Shown in pieces: positions 1 through 5,573 of a stretch of 7,891 nucleotides of DNA (positions within the stretch are counted from its first letter, which is position 1; every line of letters begins with the position of its first letter). The notes beneath the pieces are model-generated. The model was not told the origin of the DNA. It searched no databases and was given only the letters and a program-made list of their open reading frames with translations. This DNA comes from JBBIRM01 sp964517975. GTDB taxonomy: Bacteria > Desulfobacterota > BSN033 > UBA1163. The DNA lies in contig CAZFDM010000270.1 in NCBI GenBank assembly GCA_964517975.1, positions 1 through 7,891 of the forward strand, written 5' to 3'. A program made the position numbers and the translations under genes.

Positions 1-1
1 T

Positions 2-151
2 GGTGTCGATGCTGTTATTTCATGGAATTTTCGAGACATTGTAAATATCAGAACAAGGAGGGCAGTCCATTCAATTAATCTTCGACTTGGGCTACCTTTA
101 ATAGAGATCGTTTCGCCAGAGGAGGTGGTCTTATATGAAGAAAAGGATTAA
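2..151 (+). CDS. PIN-domain protein (VapC-like toxin), C-terminal part only
   Basis: The reading frame is open from the window edge and ends at TAA 149-151, so only the last 49 residues are present. It begins GVDAVISWNFRDIVN and continues through a short helix to an ending of the type PLIEIVSPEEVV. The Asp-x3-SWNF-x2-IVN block followed by a proline-containing 'IEI-SPEE' strand is the typical C-terminus of PIN-domain ribonucleases, where this Asp belongs to the acidic metal site. Family knowledge: PIN proteins cleave RNA and often act as toxins of type II toxin-antitoxin pairs. The 77-aa gene starts inside its last six codons, which suggests translational coupling and a functional pair. The N-terminal catalytic residues lie outside the window, so integrity cannot be judged. 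Confidence 0.72.
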   Translation, partial: GVDAVISWNFRDIVNIRTRRAVHSINLRLGLPLIEIVSPEEVVLYEEKD

Positions 152-368
152 ATGGGAGACGAGGTCCCTCGAATGGATTCATAAAGTGCGAGAGGAAATT
201 GATAAGGAAATAAGAAAAGAGGGTAAAACTCCTGCACAGTGGGTAAAATCAAGGGGAAAGATTGATATTAATCTTCTATGTCAGAAATTGGGGTTGAAAA
301 AAGTTAAGATTATAGAAGGTAAAGAGCTACAGCATTATGGACATGCAAGAATTGGGAGAAGAGTTTAA
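135..368 (+). CDS. small partner protein of the PIN toxin (putative antitoxin)
   Basis: This 77-aa basic protein starts at an ATG 8 nt after a very strong Shine-Dalgarno (AGGAGGT, 120-126) that lies within the end of the PIN gene, so the start is well supported. The N-terminus contains SLEWIHKVREEI (residues 11-22), a charged helix. It is followed by a spaced helix and LLCQKLGLKKVKII (residues 47-60). I recall small proteins with the 'WIHKVREE ... LGLK' pattern beside PIN-domain genes, which suggests an antitoxin-like partner, but I cannot name a family. Toxin-first order is the reverse of most VapBC loci. The last ~10 codons overlap the start of the following ORF by 32 bp, so the C-terminus may have been altered by the rearrangement that truncated that ORF. 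Confidence 0.6.
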   Translation: MKKRIKWETRSLEWIHKVREEIDKEIRKEGKTPAQWVKSRGKIDINLLCQKLGLKKVKIIEGKELQHYGHARIGRRV

Positions 369-465
369 CGAATATTTTCAATCGATTGATCCTGAGCTTA
401 TCTTGTGGTTAGACCCTTCTGGACAATGGAAAGGGATTATCGAACACCTCAGAAAAGATTTTTAA
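337..465 (+). pseudogene. PglZ-like protein, N-terminal fragment truncated after 42 codons
   Basis: Frame 1 is open from 316; the first ATG is at 337 (another at 343) and TAA lies at 463-465. The product begins MDMQELGEEF and contains ELILWLDPSGQWKGIIEHL (residues 20-38). Beginning a protein with a 'P-x-LLW-DP-x-x-x-W/F-x-x-x-L' segment is characteristic of PglZ alkaline-phosphatase-superfamily proteins, found in BREX and other defence loci. A full PglZ protein is several hundred residues, so this would be only the first strand-loop-helix. No continuation of a PglZ-like sequence is evident downstream in any frame. Alternatively it is a genuine small protein or a chance ORF. The assignment rests on one short motif. 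Confidence 0.38.
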
Positions 466-721
466 ATTAAAGGGGGCGTTGTTGACTAAGTTGAATTATT
501 CTAAGGTCAAGTAGAAGTTTCAACCATAAAAAAGAAAAAAAAGGTCAGGCCTTGATGGTTGCTACGATAAACAGTCATTTTTCAAAATTGGTATGCTAAC
601 CTTTTGGGGGATAGCCACCTTTTTTATATCACTCGCAGGCAAACCGCAATTCAGACCATTCTGAAAATCATACCCAGGAGTATCAGGAAACTTATCAGGG
701 TCTGTCTCCTCATGAGAAGGT
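466..721. other. non-coding stretch with no recognisable gene
   Basis: No convincing coding signal was found on either strand here. It holds an A-rich run (about 528-541) and ends where the transposase remnant ends. Because it lies downstream of the transposase stop codon on the - strand, part of it may be the terminal region of the old insertion sequence. No terminal inverted repeat can be paired, since the other end of the element is missing. Confidence 0.4.
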
Positions 722-961
722 TTAAGAATTATACATCCATTCGTAGCCTCTACATACCCGCTGGTAACATGAAGGCAACTGCAACTCTATCTTCAAAAAG
801 AAGAAAGCCAAAAGATGATAGCGGGCCTGCTCCCTAGCAATAATCTTTATTGGTTTTGTTCCACGCTTAAACTCCTTATTGAGGCGTTCGATGATGTTGG
901 TAATCCGATCTTTGAACTGGGAGAAAAACTCCAAGGCCTTCTCTTTAAAAAAGGAGGATAA
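722..961 (-). pseudogene. IS256-family (Mutator-type) transposase, C-terminal remnant
   Basis: The - strand frame from 961 to the stop at 722 encodes about 79 residues. They include KALEFFSQFKD, ITNIIERLNKEFKRGTKPIK and EQARYHLLAFFFLKIEL. The 'TTN-IERLNKEF-RRT-P' block followed by a 'LLAF-LKMEL' helix is the C-terminal signature of IS256-family transposases. The block that normally reads '...IRTTN' is shortened to 'RITN'. The usual arginine pair is eroded to KRGT, and an in-frame TAA (965-967) lies just upstream with no sign of the N-terminal catalytic region. The element therefore cannot be active. Nearest ATG/TTG-type starts are not meaningful here. Similarity is by eye to family consensus. 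Confidence 0.7.
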
Positions 962-1074
962 AATTTATCTCACTATCAAGCACTCTATGAAGGGTCTATT
1001 TGAAGCGATACCAAATTGGGGAGCAGCGGTTTGGGGATGTTGGGAAGGGAAAGTTTCCAAAAAATAAAAACCAT

Positions 1075-1491
1075 TTATTCTCCGATGATTTTAATAAGGA
1101 CCCTCTTTCTTCTTCTTCCGTCAAACTCACCATAAAAAATTTGTTCCCAAGGACCAAAATCGAGTTTTCCATTGGTAATCGCTACTACCACCTCTCTTCC
1201 CATAATCTGCCTTTTGAGATGGGCATCCGCATTATCCTCACCCACATTATGGCGATATTGAGAAACGGGCTCATGGGGAGCGAGTTTCTCTAACCAGGTA
1301 TCAAAGTCGCGATGAAGTCCTGATTCATCGTCGTTAATAAAAACGGAGGCGGTGATATGCATCGCATTGACTAAGACCAATCCCTCCTTCACCCCACTCT
1401 CTTTTAGGCATTTTTCAACCTCCGGAGTAATATTGATAAACGCTCGGCGGGAGGGCACCTCAAACCATAATTCTTTCCGATAACTCTTCAT
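1075..1491 (-). CDS. yjbQ: YjbQ/UPF0047 family protein (secondary thiamine-phosphate synthase-like)
   Basis: This 138-aa protein has all the UPF0047 hallmarks: HITASVFIND (45-54), the EDNADAHLK block (85-93), DFGPWEQIFYGEFDG (111-125) and the terminal RKRVLIKI strand. The conserved histidines H45 and H91 form the pocket typical of this trimeric beta-fold. E. coli YjbQ has weak thiamine-phosphate synthase activity, but the true role of the family is unsettled. I chose the ATG at 1491 because it gives the usual family length and follows GGAAAGAG at a 6-nt distance. An in-frame ATG at 1524 adds 11 residues and forms an ATGA overlap with the stop of the DUF4019 gene, so coupled translation from there is a real alternative. 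It is the last gene of the five-gene run. No U-tract terminator is visible after it. Confidence 0.88.
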   Translation of the reverse strand: MKSYRKELWFEVPSRRAFINITPEVEKCLKESGVKEGLVLVNAMHITASVFINDDESGLHRDFDTWLEKLAPHEPVSQYRHNVGEDNADAHLKRQIMGREVVVAITNGKLDFGPWEQIFYGEFDGRRRKRVLIKIIGE

Positions 1492-1520
1492 GGGTTTCTC
1501 TTTCCAATCTGAGAGGCCTC

Positions 1521-1961
1521 TCATTCATCTAAAAAAGTAATGTAATAATTCATCACCCTCCACTTCCCGTCCTTATCCAACATCGGGGTAATGGTCTCAA
1601 GGGTGGAGGCTTTTTTCTCAAAGGCCGTCTCATATTGAAGCATAACATAATCTCCATCCGGAGCACCCGGCATGGATTTGGTATAGTGTTTCAATTTCAA
1701 TTTTCTTGCCAAAACCTTTCCAAGGGGAAATCGGCTCTCTTTTAAAAGTCCCAGCCACTTTTCCCTCGACACTTCGGTTTTGAATAAACTTGCTGACTCA
1801 TCCCAGCTCTCTCCATATTTGCCCTCATCGACTAAGTTAAGCCATTCTGTTGCTGAAGTCATGGCAGCTTTTTCAGCCTCTTCGCTTGCTAATAAAACAC
1901 CTATCGTAAAAAGACTTCCCAATAAGGCAATGGCTAAGAGTTTGCTCCATCTGAATCTCAT
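1521..1961 (-). CDS. secreted DUF4019-domain protein
   Basis: This is a 146-aa protein with an N-terminal signal peptide: basic RFRWSK, a hydrophobic core at 8-25, and probable cleavage around residues 25-30. The mature part matches DUF4019: WLNLVDEGKYGESWD (40-54), VSREKWLGLL (64-73), RFPLGKVLAR (77-86), MPGAPDGDYVMLQYETAF (97-114) and DKDGKWRVMNYYI (129-141). The family is small, exported and of unknown function, with a fold resembling NTF2/cystatin-like scaffolds (the fold is my inference). The start follows a perfect AGGAGG (complement of 1967-1972) at 5-nt spacing. The stop TGA overlaps a possible upstream ATG of yjbQ. It lies 22 nt downstream of the patatin lipoprotein gene and is presumably co-transcribed, so both products would act in the envelope. 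Confidence 0.85.
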   Translation of the reverse strand: MRFRWSKLLAIALLGSLFTIGVLLASEEAEKAAMTSATEWLNLVDEGKYGESWDESASLFKTEVSREKWLGLLKESRFPLGKVLARKLKLKHYTKSMPGAPDGDYVMLQYETAFEKKASTLETITPMLDKDGKWRVMNYYITFLDE

Positions 1962-1966
1962 ATCAA

Positions 1967-1972
1967 CCTCCT
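1967..1972 (-). promoter_or_regulatory. consensus Shine-Dalgarno of the DUF4019 gene
   Basis: A perfect AGGAGG on the - strand sits 5 nt before the ATG at 1961, in the 22-nt gap after the patatin gene. It is the strongest ribosome-binding site of the cluster and fixes the start codon. Confidence 0.75.
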
Positions 1973-1983
1973 GGTGTAATCAT

Positions 1984-2892
1984 TCATTCTAACCTTCCCT
2001 CTTTTCTGAGTTGGTTCAGGATCTGAAGGAGTTGGGGCATGATCTCAATCGTAGCCTTCTCCCCTTCAAGAATGGCTTCATGTCTTTTTGAAAAATCAGC
2101 AGATCCAATATAGCCTACTTTTGGCTTGATCACCACATCGGCCTTCGAAAGCTGGATCGTAGCGAGTTTTGAATACATAATATTAATGGATTGAAGGATG
2201 GTCTCAATGGTATTTTCAGGTAAAACTCGGTCCACTCCAGTAGAGATATCAACCGCAATGACAATATCTGCACCCCATCTTCTGGCGGCATCCACAGCAA
2301 CAGGACTTACCACGCCTCCATCCACATACATCTTATCCCCAATCCTTACAGGTCTAAAAATACCTGGAATAGCGCAACTCGCCCTTACCGCTGTTCCTGT
2401 ATTGCCCTTTCCAAACACAACCTCCTGCCCACTTTGGAGATCCACCGTCACAGCATAAAATGGGATTTTTAACTTCTCGATAGGGGTATACTTCACATTC
2501 CGGTTAATAAATTCCTCAAGTTTTTCTCCTTTGATAAAACCATTTTCTGGAATCGTAAGGTCGATAATATCCCCTTTCTCTATCGAAAAAGAGAGTTTTT
2601 GAAGTTGAATGGCATTGTGGCCATAGGCATAAAGACTCCCAACCGCACTCCCGACACTGGTCCCGACGATCATATGGATGGGTATTTTATGCATCTCAAG
2701 AATCTTGAGCACACCGATATGGGCAAAGCCTTTGGATGAGCCTGCCCCCAACACCAAAGCGATCTTGGCTGGCTTGGGAGGAGGTGGAGGTGGAACCTCT
2801 GGAGGAGGCTGAACTTCCTTCAGGGTGCAAGCAGAAATGAAAAAGATTAAAATAAAGATAATAAATATTGGAAATAGTTTGATTTTATTCAT
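1984..2892 (-). CDS. patatin-like phospholipase/esterase, lipoprotein (RssA-type)
   Basis: This is a 302-aa protein. Residues 1-21 are a signal peptide ending in the lipobox ISA-C22, so the mature protein should be lipid-anchored. The residue after Cys is Thr and there is no Asp at +2, which in Lol-type sorting favours the outer membrane. A proline-rich linker (29-41, including six consecutive prolines) leads into a patatin domain. This domain has oxyanion-hole motif GAGSSKG (49-55), nucleophile elbow G-T-S79-V-G, and catalytic Asp191 in VDGG followed by VSPVAVDAARRWGAD. The Ser-Asp dyad is intact, so lipid acyl-hydrolase activity is expected; the substrate is unknown. It differs from cytoplasmic RssA by the exported, anchored N-terminus. 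No good Shine-Dalgarno precedes the ATG at 2892. It lies 35 nt after the deacetylase gene. Confidence 0.9.
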   Translation of the reverse strand: MNKIKLFPIFIIFILIFFISACTLKEVQPPPEVPPPPPPKPAKIALVLGAGSSKGFAHIGVLKILEMHKIPIHMIVGTSVGSAVGSLYAYGHNAIQLQKLSFSIEKGDIIDLTIPENGFIKGEKLEEFINRNVKYTPIEKLKIPFYAVTVDLQSGQEVVFGKGNTGTAVRASCAIPGIFRPVRIGDKMYVDGGVVSPVAVDAARRWGADIVIAVDISTGVDRVLPENTIETILQSINIMYSKLATIQLSKADVVIKPKVGYIGSADFSKRHEAILEGEKATIEIMPQLLQILNQLRKEGRLE

Positions 2893-2927
2893 AATTATTT
2901 TATTCTATTCCCTATCATCCCAATCTT

Positions 2928-3884
2928 TTAAGTGTTTAATTTATTCCGCAAAATCTCTCTTAAAAATTGATAATGGATTTCCCATGAATCAAGCCCATAT
3001 CCCCCACCAAGGGTCATGACAAATGGGAGTTTTTTGCTTACTATAGTTTCATAAACCAATTTATCCCTACTCAAAAGCCCCTCTTTTGATACACCCATCC
3101 CACCACCTAAATCATTGATATATGGATCAGCTCCACCAATATAAAAAACAATATCTGGTGAGAACCGTGAATAGACTTCTTTCAGTCCGGATTGAAGGAG
3201 TTCAAGATAACGCCAAGTCCCAGGATTGCGACCCGTAACGACATCTAAATTATTCTTTTTTGTTCTTGGGCGGAAGTATTGATTTTGATGGATAGAAAAC
3301 GTAAAGATGGTTTCGTCATCTTCAAAAGTGAAGGTATTCCCATCTCCACAATGCTGATCACAATCTATGATAAGGATTCTTTCAATTTCTGAATATTTTT
3401 TTCTCAGATGATGGATCGCCACAGGAATATCTGCTAATACACAATAACCGCCATACATGTCCTTACCACAAACAATTCCAGCGTGATGGAATCCCCCACC
3501 TAAATTAATGGCTGTACACTTTTTCTCCCAGGCGAGAAGTGCAGCGACCTTTGTTCCATTAACGATACTGAAAAAATATGGTCGTGGGTCAAAAAAATTG
3601 AGGAGTTCTTCTATACTCGGACTAATCAGCAATTCCAGACCTGAAAGGGAGAAAAAAAGCGAGGGGTCTTGAATAAGATTGTTCACATATTCTTTAGAAT
3701 GAACTTCAGATAAATCTCCAATGCTAATTTCACCTGGATCAATGAACTTATCTTCCATCACAAGACCATCTTTGATCAACTGATCATGGATTTTTTTCCC
3801 TTTATTCAAATCGATTGTAGACGAAAACCCAGGTATATTTTCTACTATATAATTTTTACAATAAATTAAATAAATAGGGGCCAT
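2928..3884 (-). CDS. histone-deacetylase/acetoin-utilisation superfamily protein, divergent
   Basis: This 318-aa protein has the arginase-like deacetylase fold with its catalytic set: H133-H134 (GGGFHHAG), zinc ligands D176 and H178 (DCDQHCGDG), third ligand D258 in GADPYIND, and the transition-state Tyr296 in TLGGGYG. Positions correspond by motif to HDAC8 H142/H143, D178, H180, D267 and Y306. It should hydrolyse an acetyl-lysine, acetyl-polyamine or similar amide in the cytoplasm (no signal peptide). The position after the zinc-binding His is Cys179 rather than the usual His. The N-terminal HPE-x-P-x-R region and the segment after SIHQ normally carrying YPGTG are not recognisable, so it is a divergent subgroup. 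The ATG at 3884 has no clear Shine-Dalgarno. It sits between the 107-aa unknown gene (40 nt) and the patatin gene (35 nt). Confidence 0.85.
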   Translation of the reverse strand: MAPIYLIYCKNYIVENIPGFSSTIDLNKGKKIHDQLIKDGLVMEDKFIDPGEISIGDLSEVHSKEYVNNLIQDPSLFFSLSGLELLISPSIEELLNFFDPRPYFFSIVNGTKVAALLAWEKKCTAINLGGGFHHAGIVCGKDMYGGYCVLADIPVAIHHLRKKYSEIERILIIDCDQHCGDGNTFTFEDDETIFTFSIHQNQYFRPRTKKNNLDVVTGRNPGTWRYLELLQSGLKEVYSRFSPDIVFYIGGADPYINDLGGGMGVSKEGLLSRDKLVYETIVSKKLPFVMTLGGGYGLDSWEIHYQFLREILRNKLNT

Positions 3885-3924
3885 TTTTCATATGATATTA
3901 TAGCTAAATCCTTTTTTAATCAAC

Positions 3925-4248
3925 TCATCTATCATTAAAATGGGAAATAATATATTCCAACTTTTGAATAATATCTGGAATTTGAGATGAAGAATTTAAA
4001 TAAATCACAGGATATCCTCCATATCCTTTTTCAGGGATATCTTGACATATACGCTTAATTTTTTGGAAATGAACCCTAAATCCTCTATTACCACTCTTTT
4101 TAAAATCCACCCAGAACAACCCTCTTCCTCTTTTTAGATCATCCAGATAAAAACTTTCCATAGTCTTATTTCTTTTTCGCACAAGTCTCTCGCTAAGAAT
4201 ATTTTCAGCCTCCTCAATCAAATCGTCCCTAATTAATTTCTCCCCCAT
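3925..4248 (-). CDS. hypothetical protein, 107 aa
   Basis: I do not recognise the family. The start is convincing: AAGGAG (complement of 4257-4262) lies 8 nt before the ATG. The protein is soluble and basic. It opens with a charged helix (GEKLIRDDLIEEAENILSER), then a Lys/Arg-rich region around LKRGRGLFWVDFKKSG (38-53), then a strand-like FRVHFQKIKR. A Gly-Tyr turn KGYGGYPVIYL and a C-terminal helix IPDIIQKLEYIISHF follow. There are no membrane segments and no metal-binding motif. The pattern suggests a compact alpha/beta domain that could bind nucleic acid or a partner, but that is a guess. It is the first gene of the five-gene run and lies 40 nt before the deacetylase gene, so a functional link to it is possible. 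Confidence 0.7.
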   Translation of the reverse strand: MGEKLIRDDLIEEAENILSERLVRKRNKTMESFYLDDLKRGRGLFWVDFKKSGNRGFRVHFQKIKRICQDIPEKGYGGYPVIYLNSSSQIPDIIQKLEYIISHFNDR

Positions 4249-4256
4249 ATTAAATT

Positions 4257-4262
4257 CTCCTT
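4257..4262 (-). promoter_or_regulatory. Shine-Dalgarno of the 107-aa gene
   Basis: AAGGAG on the - strand, 8 nt before the ATG at 4248, supports this start and the reality of an otherwise unrecognised small gene. Confidence 0.65.
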
Positions 4263-4280
4263 GAATTCGGTATCCTATTT

Positions 4281-4630
4281 TTATGCTTTCCTAGCTTCTC
4301 CTATCATTAAATCAATCAATAGGGGATGACTTAAATATTTTTTCAATTTTTTTGAATTGACTCTGCAGTCTTCTAAGAATGTTAAAGAAAACAGCAATTT
4401 CAAATCTTTTGCCCAAAGGGTAAATCCTCTTTAAATCTTTCAAACGCTTCTAAAACTACTATTGAATCCATGGCGACCATTCGGGATTATCTGGATAACT
4501 TTTTCTTAAGAGATTCTCTTTTAATGGCCAATAAGTTTTGAGCTATTGAGTAATGTTTAAATTTCATCATTAACAATATAGCACTACTGACTTTTTTATC
4601 AAGAGATTCATTTAGGTCCTTCCTAAAAGG
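4281..4630 (-). pseudogene. possible decayed gene: protein-like fragments in three frames
   Basis: No intact gene fills the 382-nt gap, but the - strand reads as protein in successive frames. Fragment 4487-4630 continues in frame directly after the lipA stop and includes LDKKVSSAILLMMKFKHY. Fragment 4459-4542 ends SYPDNPEWSPWIQ and overlaps it in another frame. Fragment 4400-4471 is MDSIVVLEAFERFKEDLPFG. Fragment 4281-4430 includes LKLLFSLTFLEDC and ends LLIDLMIGEARKA. Their order and lack of start codons fit a single ~110-codon gene broken by several indels. I cannot assign a family; the first fragment faintly resembles HEPN-domain helices. AT-rich sequence can yield such fragments by chance, so confidence is low. 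The promoter of the downstream five-gene run would also have to lie here, but none is clear. Confidence 0.3.
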
Positions 4631-5488
4631 CTACTGAATCAGGACAGTGTTAAACATCTCAAAGGCATGATAGGAACTGCGAATAAAGGGTCCAGAGGCG
4701 ACCGCTTTGAAACCCATTTCTTCCCCTATCGTTCTATATTCCTCAAATTCCTCTGGGGGGATAAATCGAACGACTGGCAAACGGTCCTGCCGGGGTTGAA
4801 GGTATTGTCCAATCGTTAAGAAATCACATTTCGCATTCCTTAGATCTTGAAGAAGTTCTAAAATCTCTTCCTGGCGTTCTCCCAATCCGAGCATGAACCC
4901 AGATTTTGTAAGAATATCTGGGGCAATCTCTTTTGCCCTTTTTAATAATTCAATAGATCGTTCGTAATCCGCCTTCGGCCGAACTGCGGGATAAAGTCGA
5001 TAGACTGTTTCGATATTGTGGTTCAGGACATCAGGGGCTTTTTCCAAAACCATTTTTAGTGAGGATGGATTTCCTTTAAAATCAGGAATCAATACTTCAA
5101 TTCTTATGGCCTGCCCCGTTGATCGAATGGCCTGTATTATTTTTGCAAAATGGGAGGCCCCACCATCCATCAAATCATCCCGTGTCACGGAGGTAATCAC
5201 CACATATTGGAGGCCCATCCTCTCAACAGCCTTCGCCACCCGTTGAGGTTCTGTCTCATCGGGTAAAACTGGTAATCCATGCTCAACGGCACAGAAACCG
5301 CAATTCCTTGTACAGACATTTCCAAGGATCAAAAATGTTGCTGTCCCATGAACAAAACATTCCCCGAGGTTCGGACAACGAGCTTCCTCGCAGACGGTAT
5401 GGAGGCCTGTCTCGTCCAGAATGGACTTCACCTTTTGGAGATCCTGAAGAGGCGGGATTCGTTTTTTTAACCAGGGAGGCTTTTTCAT
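4631..5488 (-). CDS. lipA: lipoyl synthase (radical SAM)
   Basis: This 285-aa radical-SAM enzyme inserts two sulfur atoms at C6 and C8 of protein-bound octanoyl groups, giving lipoyl. Both iron-sulfur clusters are supported: auxiliary-cluster cysteines C33, C38 and C44 (CEEARCPNLGEC) and radical-SAM CX3CX2C at C59, C63 and C66 (CTRNCGFC). Further family motifs are TSVTRDDLMDGGASHF (99-114), LNHNIETVYRLYPAVRP (155-171), KSGFMLGLGE (195-204), TIGQYLQP (225-232) and the C-terminal RSSYHA (270-275), whose serine ligates the auxiliary cluster. Length is slightly short but complete. The ATG at 5488 matches the usual KP-WL-K start. It lacks a Shine-Dalgarno, and its leader is made of 7-bp repeats. 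It is last in the lipB-lpd-lipA cluster, 76 nt after lpd. Confidence 0.97.
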   Translation of the reverse strand: MKKPPWLKKRIPPLQDLQKVKSILDETGLHTVCEEARCPNLGECFVHGTATFLILGNVCTRNCGFCAVEHGLPVLPDETEPQRVAKAVERMGLQYVVITSVTRDDLMDGGASHFAKIIQAIRSTGQAIRIEVLIPDFKGNPSSLKMVLEKAPDVLNHNIETVYRLYPAVRPKADYERSIELLKRAKEIAPDILTKSGFMLGLGERQEEILELLQDLRNAKCDFLTIGQYLQPRQDRLPVVRFIPPEEFEEYRTIGEEMGFKAVASGPFIRSSYHAFEMFNTVLIQ

Positions 5489-5523
5489 AACGATGTACTA
5501 TGGACAATGGACTATGAACAATA
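5489..5523 (-). repeat. heptanucleotide tandem repeat in the lipA leader
   Basis: On the - strand the 35 nt before the lipA ATG divide exactly into five 7-mers: TATTGTT, CATAGTC, CATTGTC, CATAGTA, CATCGTT. The consensus is CAT(A/T)GTC with 1-3 mismatches per unit. The array ends at the base before the start codon and replaces any Shine-Dalgarno. Confidence 0.75.
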
Positions 5524-5543
5524 GGTTAATTCAAGCCATTCCT

Positions 5544-5573
5544 CTATGCCCCATGCTCTATGCCCTATGCCCC
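5544..5573 (-). repeat. heptanucleotide tandem repeat over the lpd stop codon
   Basis: On the + strand: CTATGCC, CCATGCT, CTATGCC, CTATGCC, then CC. Four units have a 7-bp period, three of them identical (consensus GGCATAG on the - strand). The lpd stop TAG (5565-5567) is the end of one unit, and the last codons (Gly-Ala) are also repeat-derived. A 20-nt spacer separates this array from the one in the lipA leader. Confidence 0.75.

Noticed and set aside
480..505. TTGACT as a promoter -35 box on the + strand
   Set aside because: No -10-like hexamer lies at 16-18 nt and no gene follows on that strand.
604..837. 77-codon + strand ORF
   Set aside because: It lies opposite the IS256 transposase remnant over much of its length, has no ribosome-binding site and its product is not protein-like.
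1048..1060. GGAAAGTTTCC palindrome next to an A-run after yjbQ as a terminator
   Set aside because: The loop is too small. On the - strand the T-run comes before the palindrome, so it cannot terminate yjbQ transcription.
1000..1293. 97-codon + strand ORF and the overlapping ORF 879-1067
   Set aside because: The first runs antisense through yjbQ, and the second through the transposase remnant. The conserved motifs are on the - strand.
4611..4627. Hairpin TTTAGG-TCCTT-CCTAAA just after lipA as a terminator
   Set aside because: The stem is only 6 bp and AT-rich, and no U-tract follows it on the - strand.
5283..5507. 74-codon - strand ORF overlapping lipA
   Set aside because: It is an out-of-frame shadow of lipA; the cysteine motifs of LipA are in the other frame.
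5489..5573. CRISPR-like array
   Set aside because: The 7-bp units are contiguous and lack unique spacers of CRISPR length. They are simple tandem repeats.
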